Shown: positions 41,172-50,366 of the stretch, one piece after another
Layout of the letters: each line of letters starts with the position of its first letter
Numbering within the stretch: position 1 is the stretch's first letter
NCBI RefSeq assembly: GCF_029581275.1
Contig: NZ_CP120742.1
Location: 5,208,501 to 5,272,500 of the forward strand
DNA from: Micromonospora sp. WMMD1155
GTDB taxonomy: Bacteria; Actinomycetota; Actinomycetes; Mycobacteriales; Micromonosporaceae
DNA: 64,000 nucleotides
Direction of reading: 5' to 3'
Position numbers and translations under genes: made by a program
The notes under the pieces: model-generated
Seen by the model: the letters and a program-made list of their open reading frames with translations, nothing else
The model's database searches: none
Told to the model about the DNA's origin: nothing

Positions 41172-42401
41172 ATGAGTCCGCTGCTGCTCGCGTACGCCCT
41201 CGTCGGAGGACTCGGTGTCCTGCTCGCGTTCTGGTCCAGCGCCATCCGCCGGACCGTGCTGTCCGAGCCGCTGCTGGCGCTCGCCTTGGGGGTGCTGTCG
41301 GGCCCGGTGTTCGGCCTGGTCGATCTCGGTGACCGGCTGGGCGCCGAGCTGAACCGTGAGGTGAGTCGGGCGCTGCTGGCCGTGTCGCTGATGGCCGTCG
41401 CGCTGCGCTTCCCCCTCGCCGCCTACCGGGCCGTGCTGCGCCCGGTCCTCGTGCTGCTCTCCGCCGGCATGATCGGCATGGCCCTGCTCAGCACCGGGCT
41501 GTCCTGGCTGCTTCTCGGCGTGCCGCTGGGCCTGGCCGCGCTGCTGGGCAGTTGCGTGACCCCGACCGACCCGGTGCTGGCCTCCGGCATCGTCTCCGGC
41601 GGCCCGGCCGAACGTCAACTGCCCGAACGACTGCGGCAGGTGATCAGCGGCGAGTCCGGCGGCAACGACGGGCTCGCGTTCCCCCTCGTCGTCCTCGCCC
41701 TGGCGGCCGTCGGCGCGCAGCCGTGGACCGACGAGGTGACGGCGGCGGTGTGGGGCGTGCTCGGCGCGGTCGCCGTCGGCGTCCTGCTCGGCTGGCTGGC
41801 CGGTCGCGCCATCCGCGCGGCCAGCCGCCGGGAAACCCTCGACCAGGGATCGCTCGTGGTCTTCGCGGTGTTGCTCGGCATCGCCGCGCTCGGGGTCGCG
41901 CGGGTGCTCGACACCGACGGCGTCCTCGCCGCGTTCGTCACCGGGCTGGCCTACAACCGTGTCATCGGCGACCAGCCACGGATCGCCGAGCAGAAGTTGG
42001 ACGACTCGCTCACCCGCTACTTGGTCCTGCCGCTGTTCTTCCTCCTCGGCGTCGAGCTGCCCTGGCGCGACTGGCTCGACGCCGGCTGGCGACTGGCGCT
42101 CTTTGCCGTCGCGGTGCTGCTGTTGCGGCGCCTGCCGGTGGTGCTGGCGCTGAAGACACCGCTCGGGTTGCCATGGCGGGACCTCGTCTTCCTCGGCTGG
42201 TTCGGCCCGATCGGCGTGTCCGCGCTGTTCTACCTGGCCTTCAGCGCCGACGAGGGCGCGCGGGACCCGATGCTCTGGACCGCCGGCAGCCTCGTCGTCG
42301 CGCTCAGCGTCGTGGTGCACGGCGTCACCGCCATGCCCGGCCGCCGCTGGTACGCCGCCGGACAGCGGCGGGTCGGGGCGGCACGATCACGATGGCCCTG
42401 A
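41172..42401 (+). CDS. CPA1 family cation/proton antiporter
   Basis: A 409-residue protein with about 12 membrane helices and the antiporter ion-site motifs CVTPTDPVLASGIVSGGP and ISGESGGNDGLAFPLV, where the Asp residues bind and exchange H+ and Na+ or K+. There is no long cytoplasmic tail. It is divergent from the channel-like gene (112 bases between starts) and may share its promoter region. Together with the second antiporter at 50454 it points to sodium and pH homeostasis. Confidence 0.9.
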   Translation: MSPLLLAYALVGGLGVLLAFWSSAIRRTVLSEPLLALALGVLSGPVFGLVDLGDRLGAELNREVSRALLAVSLMAVALRFPLAAYRAVLRPVLVLLSAGMIGMALLSTGLSWLLLGVPLGLAALLGSCVTPTDPVLASGIVSGGPAERQLPERLRQVISGESGGNDGLAFPLVVLALAAVGAQPWTDEVTAAVWGVLGAVAVGVLLGWLAGRAIRAASRRETLDQGSLVVFAVLLGIAALGVARVLDTDGVLAAFVTGLAYNRVIGDQPRIAEQKLDDSLTRYLVLPLFFLLGVELPWRDWLDAGWRLALFAVAVLLLRRLPVVLALKTPLGLPWRDLVFLGWFGPIGVSALFYLAFSADEGARDPMLWTAGSLVVALSVVVHGVTAMPGRRWYAAGQRRVGAARSRWP

Positions 42402-42429
42402 CGGGATGTCCATGCCGGGCGGGCTGATG

Positions 42430-42543
42430 ATGCCGAGCGGGCTGCGGACCGGGACGGGCTGAGCCTCGACGTGCTGAACGTGGCGCTCGGTCCGGTGCTG
42501 GCTGACTGGCCATCCGGGCTGCTGGTGGAGCTGGCCGTGTAGC
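42430..42543 (+). pseudogene. short coding remnant, possibly of a hydrogenase/NuoD-like subunit
   Basis: Between the antiporter and the next gene, one frame reads DDAERAADRDGLSLDVLNVA then LGPVLADWPSGLLVELAV and a stop. The pattern resembles an internal segment of actinobacterial Ni,Fe-hydrogenase-large-subunit-like proteins, but only about 38 residues remain and no start codon fits. This is a weak call. Confidence 0.3.
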
Positions 42544-42611
42544 CGGTCGGGGCGTTTTGGTGGTTGATCGCCGGGTACGACCGCGCAGCCAATCAGGAAG
42601 AAGGGTGGAGG

Positions 42612-43073
42612 ATGAACCGCGGCAAGGTCAGCGACGTGGCGGTGGGTACGGTCGGCGACCTGGCCGGCGCCGTAGTCGATCCGGAGGCCGGGCTCGGCAA
42701 TACCGGGTGGCGTGAGATGGCCGACCGAGGATCCTGGCTGCCGCCGCGAGACGTGGCGATCACAGCTCGGCTGGCGTGGGGCGGTCTGCTGCTGCTCGCG
42801 CCGGGCGCGCTGCTACGTCCGGTGGGTCCGATCAGCACCGCGGCCGTGGTGACGCTACGGGTGCTCGGCGCCCGCCACGTCGTGCAGAGCGCGGTGACTC
42901 TCTGGCGCCCGACGAGGGGTGTGTTCGCCGCCGGCGGGGTGGTCGACGGACTGCACTGCGCCACCGCGCTCGTCCTGGCCGCCGCCGACCGCAGGCAGAG
43001 ACCCGCCGCCCTGACCGACGCCGCGGTCGCCGCCACCTGGGCGGTCGTTGGCGTCATCGTGGCAACGGACTGA
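42612..43073 (+). CDS. small hypothetical membrane protein
   Basis: Start at ATG 42612, right behind GGTGGAGG. The 153-residue protein has three to four hydrophobic segments (ARLAWGGLLLLAPGALL, AVVTLRVLGARHVVQSAVTL, GVVDGLHCATALVLAAADRR, AVAATWAVVGVIVAT). I do not recognise the family; similar small proteins occur beside SDR and PPC genes in actinobacteria. It lies eight bases before the PPC gene and is probably co-transcribed with it and the SDR. Confidence 0.7.
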   Translation: MNRGKVSDVAVGTVGDLAGAVVDPEAGLGNTGWREMADRGSWLPPRDVAITARLAWGGLLLLAPGALLRPVGPISTAAVVTLRVLGARHVVQSAVTLWRPTRGVFAAGGVVDGLHCATALVLAAADRRQRPAALTDAAVAATWAVVGVIVATD

Positions 43074-43081
43074 GGAGACCG

Positions 43082-43522
43082 ATGAGGACCCAGGAACTGC
43101 GCCATCCGACCGGCCGGGTGCTGGTCGTGGTCTGCGACGACGGCGACGAGCCGGTGACCGTCATCGGTGGCGCCCTGCGCCGACACGAGCTGCGCGCCGG
43201 CCGGGTGACCGCCGTAGGTGGCTTCCGGGAGGCCGACGTCGGCTGGTTCGACCGGCAGGCCGGCGACTACCGGCGCATTCCGGTCCGGGAACAGGTGGAG
43301 GTGCTCTCCCTGCCGGGCGACGTGGCTGCCCGCGACGGCGAGCCGGCGCTGCACGTGCACGCCGTGCTCGGCCGCGCGGACGGCAGCACGGTCGGCGGGC
43401 ATCTGCTGTCCGCCCGGGTGTGGCCGACGTTGGAGGTGATCATCACCGAGGTCGCCCCCGAACTGAGCAAGCGGGTGGATCCGGAGACCGGACTGGCGCT
43501 GATCGTCGGATCCGGCCGCTAG
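43082..43522 (+). CDS. PPC/DUF296 domain protein
   Basis: Start at ATG 43082 with GGAG nearby. The 146-residue protein is a stand-alone PPC (DUF296) domain: an initial strand (GRVLVVVCDDGDEPVTVIGG), VTAVGGFREADVGWFD, and the conserved metal-binding His cluster in LHVHAVLGRADGSTVGGHL followed by WPTLEVIITE. In bacteria these trimeric proteins have been proposed to bind DNA or metals. It lies in a small operon with a membrane protein and an SDR. Confidence 0.85.
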   Translation: MRTQELRHPTGRVLVVVCDDGDEPVTVIGGALRRHELRAGRVTAVGGFREADVGWFDRQAGDYRRIPVREQVEVLSLPGDVAARDGEPALHVHAVLGRADGSTVGGHLLSARVWPTLEVIITEVAPELSKRVDPETGLALIVGSGR

Positions 43523-43632
43523 CGGATCCAGTACGACCCGGTTCGCAGGCTGCTGACGGACCGGGGCGTGCACGTCTGGGACGCACAGCGGCGGGTACAG
43601 CACACGGATACGCGAGGCGGCCGGGAGGCGAC

Positions 43633-44643
43633 ATGGGTCGGGGACAGCACGTGCGGGTGGCGGTGGTGACCGGGGCGAGCGCTGGAGTCGGGCGGGCCAC
43701 GGTGCGGCTGCTCGCCCGACGGGGGATCGCCATCGCGTTGCTGGCGCGGGGACGGGCCGGGTTGGATGCCGCCGCCGAGGAGGTGCGTGCGGCTGGCGGT
43801 CGACCGTTGCCGATCGAGGTCGACATGGCCGACTACGAGCAGGTGGTCGCCGCCGGTCGGCGTGTCGAGTCCGAGCTGGGACCGATCGATCTGTGGATCA
43901 ACGATGCCTTCAGCTCCGTCTTCGCACCGTTTCAGCAGACCCTCCCGGAGGAGTTTCGGCGGGCCATGGAGGTCACCTACCTGGGGTACGTACACGGCAC
44001 CCGCGTCGCCCTGTCGCACATGACCCCACGGAACCGGGGCACGATCGTGCAGGTGGGGTCCGCGTTGGCGTACCGGGGGATCCCTCTGCAGGCCGCGTAC
44101 TGCGGGGCGAAACACGCCATCGTCGGCTTCACCGAGTCGCTGCGCTGCGAACTGTTGCACGAGCGCAGCGGGGTGCGGGTGACGATGGTGCAGCTACCCG
44201 CGGTGAACACGCCCCAGTTCGACTGGCTGTTGTCCCGGTTGCCTCGGCACGCCCAACCGGTGCCTCCCATCTACCGACCGGAGGTGGCCGCCCGGGCGAT
44301 CGTGGGCGCTGCCGACCGGCCCCACCGGCGGGAGTACTGGGTGGGCACCTCCACGGTGCTGACCATCCTCGGCAACCGGGTCGCGCCGGGGCTGCTGGAC
44401 CGTTATCTGGCCCGGACCGGCTACCGCTCACAGCAGACGGGCAGGCCCGCCGACCCCGACCAGCCGAACAACCTGTGGCATCCGTTGGACGGCCCGGGCG
44501 GGCGTGACTACGGCGTACGGGGTGACTTCGCCGGTCGTTCGCACGGCCGCAGCCCTCAGGCGTGGCTGTCGCGGCACCGCCGGATGGTCGCTGCCGGGCT
44601 GGCCGGGGTCGTCGCGGGCGTGGTCGCCGTACGCCGGCGCTGA
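43633..44643 (+). CDS. SDR family oxidoreductase with C-terminal membrane anchor
   Basis: Start at ATG 43633 with a GGGAGG site. The 336-residue protein has a classical SDR core: VAVVTGASAGVGRATVRLLA, catalytic Ser in IVQVGSALAYRG and the YCGAK site of Tyr and Lys. An extra 100 residues follow, ending in a basic segment and a final hydrophobic helix (MVAAGLAGVVAGVVAVRRR). Long SDRs of this type often sit in stress-gene neighbourhoods in actinomycetes. LWINDAFSS replaces the usual NNAG. The substrate is unknown. Confidence 0.87.
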   Translation: MGRGQHVRVAVVTGASAGVGRATVRLLARRGIAIALLARGRAGLDAAAEEVRAAGGRPLPIEVDMADYEQVVAAGRRVESELGPIDLWINDAFSSVFAPFQQTLPEEFRRAMEVTYLGYVHGTRVALSHMTPRNRGTIVQVGSALAYRGIPLQAAYCGAKHAIVGFTESLRCELLHERSGVRVTMVQLPAVNTPQFDWLLSRLPRHAQPVPPIYRPEVAARAIVGAADRPHRREYWVGTSTVLTILGNRVAPGLLDRYLARTGYRSQQTGRPADPDQPNNLWHPLDGPGGRDYGVRGDFAGRSHGRSPQAWLSRHRRMVAAGLAGVVAGVVAVRRR

Positions 44644-44674
44644 CTGGTCCCAGTCGCCACCCGGCGAGCCGCGA

Positions 44675-46480
44675 TCAGGTAGGCGAGGGCGCCGGCCAGC
44701 CGCAGCGGGCGTGCGGCGGCGCACCGTCGGGAACGACCTGACCGAGGGTCACCGCCGTTTCCAGCATCAGCGCGTGCACGAATCCCTGCGGCAGGTTGCC
44801 GCGCAACTGTCGCTGCCCGACGTCGTACTCCTCGGTGTACAGCCCGGGCGGCCCGCACGCGGCCCGGTTGCGTTCGAACCACCGGTTGGCGCCCACCGCG
44901 TCCCCGGCCTGCCAGGCGGCCAGGGCAGCCATGAACCCGCAGAGCAGGAACGCGCCCTCCGCGTCACCGAGCGGTCGCCGGTCGGGCCGGAAACGGTACA
45001 GGTAGCCGTCCTGCGTCAGCTCCGCCAGCACGGCTTGCCGGGTCCGTTCGGTACGCGGATCGTCGGCGGCCAGGGCACCACGGATGCCGGGCAGCAACAG
45101 GGCGGCGTCGACGCGCGGATCGTCGTAGGCGCGCTGCCAGCGTCCGTCCGGCGTGAGACCGTGCGCGGCGGCGTCGGCGAGGATCCGGTCCGCCAGCGCC
45201 GACCAGTGTCCGGCCAGGTCACCCGCGCCGCCGCGCGCCACCCCGCGTAATCCGGCGACGCAGGTCAGCTTGGAGTGCGTCCACTGCCGGGCGGGCAGTT
45301 CCCAGATGCCCGAGTCCGGTTGCGACCAGCGCCGCTCGATCACCGATGCGGCCAGCCGCATCGCCCGGTACGCGTCGCCGTTCAGCCGGTCGAGCCGCTG
45401 TGCCGCCGCGAAGACCAGCAGCACCTCCCCGAACGCGTCGAGCTGGAACTGCCCGCGTACCCAGTTGCCGACCCTGACCCCGGCGCCGGGATATCCCGGC
45501 AGGTGCTCGAGCCGCTGCTCGGGCGGCACCGGCTGGCCGTTCACCGTGTACGCCGGGGCCAGCGCGTCCCCGTCGGCCAGCACCCGCTCGGTGAGGAACG
45601 CGACCGCGTCGTCGAGCAGGTCGTACCGGCCGACCAGGGCCGCCGCCTGGCCCGCGAAGGACTGGTCACGGATCCAGGCGTACCGGTAGTCGTAGTTGCG
45701 CCCTGCCAGCGCCCGTTCGGGCAGAGCTGTCGTGCTGGCGGCGACCATGCCACCGCCGGGGCGGGTCAGGCCACGCAACACCGCGTAGGCGAGGGTGGCG
45801 TCCCGTCGCGCGGGCCCGGCCAACTCCGGCACCGTCGACCGCCAGTGGTGCTCGGTGATTCGCCACAGCTCCCCAGGGTCCTCGCGGAGCTGGTCCAGGG
45901 GTGCGCTCGACACCTCCAGCACCAGATCGTGTCGGCCGCGGGCGGGCACGAGCAGCTCACCGGCGAGGAACCCGTCGGTGGTGACGCTCAGCCCCGCGAA
46001 GCCGTGCAACCGCAGGTACAGCGCGCCGCTGCGGGCCACCCACACGTCGTCCTGGCGGGTGGCCTCACGCACCGGTTGCCGCCCGAAGTCGGCGCGCGGA
46101 TCCAGCTCCACCCGGACCCGGGCCGGCCGGTCCGACGCGCGGATCTGCCGCAGCAACACGAGCCGGTTCGCCTCGCCGGGGAAGGCCAGCGCCTCCCGAG
46201 ACTCGGTGATCCCGTGCTCGGTGACCCACCTGCTGCGCCAGATCAACGACGCGGGCTCGTAGTGGCCACCCCAGACGAAGCGCGCCGTCGGGGTCACCAG
46301 GAAACGACCGTGACCGCCGAGCAGCGCCGAGAACAGCGAGGGGTCGGACCAACCGGGCGCGCAGAGCCAGCCCACATCACCGTCCGGGCCGATCAGAGCG
46401 CCGCGATAGCCGTCGGCGAGCAGTGCGTAGTCACGCAACACGGCCGGCGGGAGGCCCAGCTGCCCGTCCGTGGCAGGCAT
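44675..46480 (-). CDS. glycoside hydrolase family 15 protein (glucoamylase/trehalase type)
   Basis: A 601-residue cytosolic enzyme. Residues 1-230 form the beta-sandwich N-terminal domain and 235-590 the alpha/alpha barrel. The catalytic region is NYDYRYAWIRDQSFAGQAAA, with QFQLDAFGEVL and LYTEEYDVGQRQLRGN, where the second Glu is the usual base. Bacterial members act as glucoamylases or as trehalases; trehalose hydrolysis would fit the surrounding stress genes, but the sequence does not settle it. It converges with the SDR gene and is preceded on its strand by the acyl-CoA dehydrogenase, 75 bases away. Confidence 0.9.
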   Translation of the reverse strand: MPATDGQLGLPPAVLRDYALLADGYRGALIGPDGDVGWLCAPGWSDPSLFSALLGGHGRFLVTPTARFVWGGHYEPASLIWRSRWVTEHGITESREALAFPGEANRLVLLRQIRASDRPARVRVELDPRADFGRQPVREATRQDDVWVARSGALYLRLHGFAGLSVTTDGFLAGELLVPARGRHDLVLEVSSAPLDQLREDPGELWRITEHHWRSTVPELAGPARRDATLAYAVLRGLTRPGGGMVAASTTALPERALAGRNYDYRYAWIRDQSFAGQAAALVGRYDLLDDAVAFLTERVLADGDALAPAYTVNGQPVPPEQRLEHLPGYPGAGVRVGNWVRGQFQLDAFGEVLLVFAAAQRLDRLNGDAYRAMRLAASVIERRWSQPDSGIWELPARQWTHSKLTCVAGLRGVARGGAGDLAGHWSALADRILADAAAHGLTPDGRWQRAYDDPRVDAALLLPGIRGALAADDPRTERTRQAVLAELTQDGYLYRFRPDRRPLGDAEGAFLLCGFMAALAAWQAGDAVGANRWFERNRAACGPPGLYTEEYDVGQRQLRGNLPQGFVHALMLETAVTLGQVVPDGAPPHARCGWPAPSPT

Positions 46481-46555
46481 CGATGGCCTCCGGTCAGATC
46501 GTCAGTCCGCCACCGTCCACGCCCTGCCTTCCCGCCCGCGCCCGGCTGAAACCGA

Positions 46556-48532
46556 CTATGTCGGTAGCTGCCCATCTCGGGCGGCGTCCTGGGTGGCCAT
46601 CGTGTCCTGCCGGACCGGTTCCTCGTTCAGCATTGCGCAGTGCAGCCAGGTGTCCGGGATGGCGAAGCCGTCCACGAGTGTGCGCAGGTGCGGGCGCAGC
46701 TCTTTGAGCAGGCCGTTAACCACGGCGGTGATCGCCTTCGACCGGGCCGGTGTGAGCCGGCCGTGCTCCAGGAACCAGCCCTTGTTGGTCTCGATGACGC
46801 TGAGCGCGTACAGGTCGCAGACCCGGGAGAGCAGCGCCCGGACCGCCGGGTCGGCGGTGTCGGCGATGCCCGCGACGAACGCCTCCAGGGTGATCCGGTC
46901 GGTGTGCGCGGTGGCGACGCTCAGGACGTGGTCCTGGACGTCGTTGAAGATGTCGAAGGGATGGTCCTTCTTCGTGGCGGCCCCGTTGCGCAGGCGACGG
47001 ACCGCGCCGTCGAGGAGGTGCCTCTCGCGGTCCTCGAACGCCTTGAGCTGCCAGCCGCGGTCGGTGACGGCGATCTCCTCGTCGCGGCCGGGCACGGCGC
47101 TGACGAGCCGTTCGATGAGCGACCGCGCGGCGGTGCGTTCGAGCACCATCTCGCGGACCTGTTCGGCGGCGAAGGAGGCGCGTCCCCAGCCGTCCAGTGA
47201 GCCGAACTCGTCCCGGTAGCCGGTGAGCAGCCCCTTGGCCACCAGCTGCGACAGCACCGTGTTGTCGCCCTCGAAGGTGGTGAAGACGTCGGTGTCGGCC
47301 TTGAGGCTGGGCAGGCGGTTCTCGGCGAGGTAGCCGGCGCCGCCGCAGGCCTCCCGGCACATCTGGATGGTGCGGGTCGCGTGCCAGGTCTGCGCGGCCT
47401 TGAGGGCGGCCGCCCGGGACTCCAGTTCCCGTTGGCGGCGGTCGTCGACCGGCTCGTCACCGCCCTGCACCTCGCCGAGCGCTGCGATCAACTCGGTCTG
47501 CGCGAAATGCAGCGCGTACGTGGTCGCCAGGGCGGGCAGCAGCTTGCGCTGATGGGCCAGGTAGTCGTTGAGCAGCACCTCCCGGCCGCCGTCGGGCGTG
47601 CCGAACTGCCGGCGGATGTCGCCGTAGCGCACCGCGATGGTCAGCGCCGACTTCGTGGCCGCCGACGCGGCGCCGCCGACGCTCACCCGACCGCGGACCA
47701 GGGTGCCGAGCATGGTGAAGAAGCGCCGGGAGTCGTTCTCGATCGGGCTGGAGTACGTCCCTTCCTCGTCGACCTGCCCGTAGCGGTCGAGCAACATCTC
47801 CCGCGGCACCGCTACGTGGTCGAAGGTGAGCCGCCCGTTGTCCACGCCGAGCAGGCCCGCCTTGGGCCCGGCGTCGCCGATGCGCACGCCGGGCATCGGG
47901 TTGCCCTGCGCGTCGCGGATGGGCACCAACCAGGCGTGTACGCCGTGCCGCTGGCCGTTCGTGATCAACTGCGCGAAGACCACCGCCATCCGTCCGTCCC
48001 GGGCGGCGTTGCCGATGTAGTCCTTGCGGGCCGCCTCGTGCGGGGTGTGCAGGTCGAAGGTCTGCGTCCGCGGGTCGTACGTGCAGGTGGTGCGCAGCTG
48101 CTGGACATCGGAGCCGTGCCCGGTCTCGGTCATGGCGAAGCAGCCGAAGATGGTGCCCGAGACGATGTCCCGGAGATAGGCGTCGTGGTGCCGCTGGGTG
48201 CCGAGGGCTGCGACAGCGCCGCCGAACAGGCCCCACTGCACGCCCGCCTTGACCATCAGCGACAGGTCGACCTGCGCCAACATCTCGCTGGCGACGATCG
48301 AGCCGCCGACGTCGGCGCTGCCGCCGTACTCCGTCGGAAAGGCCGATGCCATACCCAGCCCGGTGGGGAGTTCGCCGAGCAACCGGGTGATCCGCTCCCG
48401 CGCCTGGTCACCGGTCTCGCCGTACACCGGCAGGAAGCGCTCGTCGAGGTGCTCCCGGTGCGCGTCGCGCACCTTCGCCCACGGCCCGTCCAGCACCTCG
48501 CGCAGGCGGGCGACGTCGATGTGATCGGGCAT
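46556..48532 (-). CDS. acyl-CoA dehydrogenase/oxidase family protein
   Basis: Start set at ATG 48532 (MPDHIDVARLREVL); the frame extends 19 codons further. The 658-residue flavoprotein has the acyl-CoA dehydrogenase middle domain (FAMTETGHGSDVQQLRTTCT), the FAD and substrate C-terminal domain (RRQFGTPDGG, MCREACGGAGYLAENRLPSL) and the catalytic base Glu in VFTTFEGDNTVLSQLVAKG. A further 200-residue tail makes it as long as acyl-CoA oxidases. It would catalyse the first step of fatty acid beta-oxidation. Monocistronic or coupled to GH15. Confidence 0.9.
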   Translation of the reverse strand: MPDHIDVARLREVLDGPWAKVRDAHREHLDERFLPVYGETGDQARERITRLLGELPTGLGMASAFPTEYGGSADVGGSIVASEMLAQVDLSLMVKAGVQWGLFGGAVAALGTQRHHDAYLRDIVSGTIFGCFAMTETGHGSDVQQLRTTCTYDPRTQTFDLHTPHEAARKDYIGNAARDGRMAVVFAQLITNGQRHGVHAWLVPIRDAQGNPMPGVRIGDAGPKAGLLGVDNGRLTFDHVAVPREMLLDRYGQVDEEGTYSSPIENDSRRFFTMLGTLVRGRVSVGGAASAATKSALTIAVRYGDIRRQFGTPDGGREVLLNDYLAHQRKLLPALATTYALHFAQTELIAALGEVQGGDEPVDDRRQRELESRAAALKAAQTWHATRTIQMCREACGGAGYLAENRLPSLKADTDVFTTFEGDNTVLSQLVAKGLLTGYRDEFGSLDGWGRASFAAEQVREMVLERTAARSLIERLVSAVPGRDEEIAVTDRGWQLKAFEDRERHLLDGAVRRLRNGAATKKDHPFDIFNDVQDHVLSVATAHTDRITLEAFVAGIADTADPAVRALLSRVCDLYALSVIETNKGWFLEHGRLTPARSKAITAVVNGLLKELRPHLRTLVDGFAIPDTWLHCAMLNEEPVRQDTMATQDAARDGQLPT

Positions 48533-48726
48533 GATCCCCCTCAGCTGACCAGCAGTGCCGGATGGCAGTACTCCATCGAGAGTACCCACGCTCGTGTTTC
48601 ACCTCGTGCGGCCAAGGTGTGCCCAGCCGTCACAAGACCGGGCGGCAAACGTCATCGTTTCGTCGTATAGATCGGGGTGTGGCGTGGGTAGCGCATAAGG
48701 ATCAGGCGCTACGAAAGGAGCAGTTC

Positions 48727-49158
48727 ATGCCACACGAAACGACGGCGGCGATTCTGGTCAAGCTCGCCGACTCCGGGCAGACGATCGCGGATGCCGAGCA
48801 GGATGTGCGTGGGCGGCGGGTCGTCGACGCCGACGGCGGCGACCTGGGCAAGGTCGACGAGCTGCTGATCGATCGCGACGAGCGCAGAGTGCGGTTCCTG
48901 CGTGTCGAGCACGGGGGCATTCTCGGCATCGGCGCGACGGCCACCTTCCTGCCGGTCGAGGCTGTCGGCGACGTCACCGAGGACACCGTGCGCGTCGAGC
49001 TGACCCGGGAGAAGATCGAGCAGGCCCCGACGTACGACCCGGAGGTCGTCGAGAACACGGGCTACTACGAGGACGTGTACTGGTATTACGGCTACGCGCC
49101 GTTCTTCAATCCGAGTGGGATCGCCCCGCCGTACCCCACGCCCCCGGCCGGACGCTGA
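48727..49158 (+). CDS. PRC-barrel domain protein
   Basis: Start at ATG 48727 with AAGGAG seven bases upstream. The 143-residue protein has a PRC-barrel domain at residues about 25-95 (DVRGRRVVDADGGDLGKVDE, FLRVEHGGILGIGATATFLP) and a Tyr/Pro-rich tail (YYEDVYWYYGYAPFFNPSG). PRC-barrel proteins serve in RNA processing, photosystem assembly or, in actinobacteria, as abundant stress proteins. A terminator follows directly. Confidence 0.85.
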   Translation: MPHETTAAILVKLADSGQTIADAEQDVRGRRVVDADGGDLGKVDELLIDRDERRVRFLRVEHGGILGIGATATFLPVEAVGDVTEDTVRVELTREKIEQAPTYDPEVVENTGYYEDVYWYYGYAPFFNPSGIAPPYPTPPAGR

Positions 49159-49763
49159 GATCCCGGCGAACCTCGATCGAGGCGTGTTTCGGCGGCCGTC
49201 ATCCGGCCGCCGAAGCACGACATCACCAGGCTCCCGGTCACCGCGTCGACGACCCTGGGCAGTTCCAGGTTCTGTTGGCTGGAAGAGAGCGTGGCGATCA
49301 GCACCGCCGTACCACCCACCTGGCTCACCACGGTGCCGCCCCGTCCGGCCAGGCCGAGCGCAACGGCGATGGCCAGAGCGACGATGACGCCCGTCTGCCA
49401 CGGGCCGGTGCCGATGAGTGAGACCAGGCCGTCGCCGATGGCGATACCCAGGCCCACCCCGATCAACAGCTCCAGGGTGCGACGCCCGCGCTGGCCGATC
49501 GCCGCGGCGATCGTGCCGACCGCGGCCGTCGGCGCGAACACCGGGTTCGGATTGCCCAGGACGCTGTAGGCGAACCACCGTGACAGCGCCGCTGCCAGGC
49601 CGGCCTGCGCCGCGATCAACAAAATGATCTCCAGTTGGCGCATCCGCAGCCGCGCCGCTCGGTCGGCGCGGCTGCGACTCCCGGCCACCAGATTCCTGAC
49701 CCGGCGGGCCAGAACGACCAGCGGCGCCCGGCTGCGTCGGGTCGACGGACGGCGACCATTCAT
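49092..49763 (-). pseudogene. FUSC-like aromatic acid exporter family protein, 3'-truncated
   Basis: Residues about 40-180 are the membrane half of a FUSC/ArAE-type protein: RMRQLEIILLIAAQAGLAAA, NPVFAPTAAVGTIAAAIGQR, ELLIGVGLGIAIGDGLVSL, GGTVVSQVGGTAVLIATL and VVDAVTGSLV. Homology ends at about 49220, just outside the PRC-barrel terminator, and the frame runs on through that terminator and into the antisense of the PRC gene. Relatives have about 380 residues with a second cytosolic half. The stump could still insert in the membrane but is probably not a complete exporter. Confidence 0.7.
49188..49214 (+). terminator. terminator of the PRC-barrel gene
   Basis: TTCGGCGGCC (49188-49197) pairs with 49205-49214 around a seven-base loop, 30 bases after the stop. 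The FUSC homology on the other strand ends just beyond it. Confidence 0.7.
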
Positions 49764-49850
49764 ATCGGCACCTACCCGGCAACTGGCCCGGTGAATCGTG
49801 CCGGGTGCAGAGCGTCGCTTGAAGAACCACCCCAGGGGTACGAGTTGGTG

Positions 49851-50366
49851 ATGGTGTCGAGGAATCCCGGTGATCTGCTGCGTGTGCTGGTCGTTGCCGC
49901 ATTCGTCTACCCGGCGCTCGTGATGATCCTGCGGGTCTCCGGGAAGCGGACGCTGTCCAAGCTCAACGCGTTCGACCTTGTGGTTACGGTGGCACTGGGT
50001 TCCACGCTGGCGACGATCCTGCTGTCCCGGGACGTGTCCCTAATCGAGGGGGTCCTCGCCCTGGCGTTGCTGGTGGCGTTGCAGTACGTCGTCGCCCTGC
50101 TCGCGGTGCGCTGGCCCGCATCGCAGCGACTGCTCAAGGCCCGTCCGACGATGCTGCTGTACGACGGACACCTGCGCGCGCAGGCCATGCGCCAGGCCCG
50201 GGTGACCGACAGCGAGATCCGGCAGGCCGCCCGCAGCCAGGGGTACGGTGACCTGACCGGTCTCGCTGCCGTGGTGTTGGAGACAGACGGAAGCCTGAGC
50301 GTGATTCCGCGCAACCAGGTCGGTGACGGCAGCAGCCTGTCCGACGTCGTCCACACAGAGCGGTAG
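49851..50366 (+). CDS. DUF421/YetF family membrane protein
   Basis: Start at ATG 49851 (GTG 49848 also possible). The 171-residue protein has three N-terminal helices (LLRVLVVAAFVYPALVMILR, LVVTVALGSTLATILL, GVLALALLVALQYVVALLAV), the family motif SGKRTLSKLNAFDLVVTVAL and the soluble YetF domain (RPTMLLYDGHLRAQAMRQAR, AVVLETDGSLSVIPRNQ). Function unresolved; members are tied to spore or stress phenotypes. It is divergent from the truncated FUSC gene and 87 bases upstream of the antiporter. Confidence 0.88.
   Translation: MVSRNPGDLLRVLVVAAFVYPALVMILRVSGKRTLSKLNAFDLVVTVALGSTLATILLSRDVSLIEGVLALALLVALQYVVALLAVRWPASQRLLKARPTMLLYDGHLRAQAMRQARVTDSEIRQAARSQGYGDLTGLAAVVLETDGSLSVIPRNQVGDGSSLSDVVHTER

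Noticed and set aside
40965..42320. A 451-codon minus-strand frame opposite the CPA1 antiporter, rich in Gln, Glu and His
   Set aside because: This composition is the mirror of membrane-helix codons read antisense; no domain is visible.
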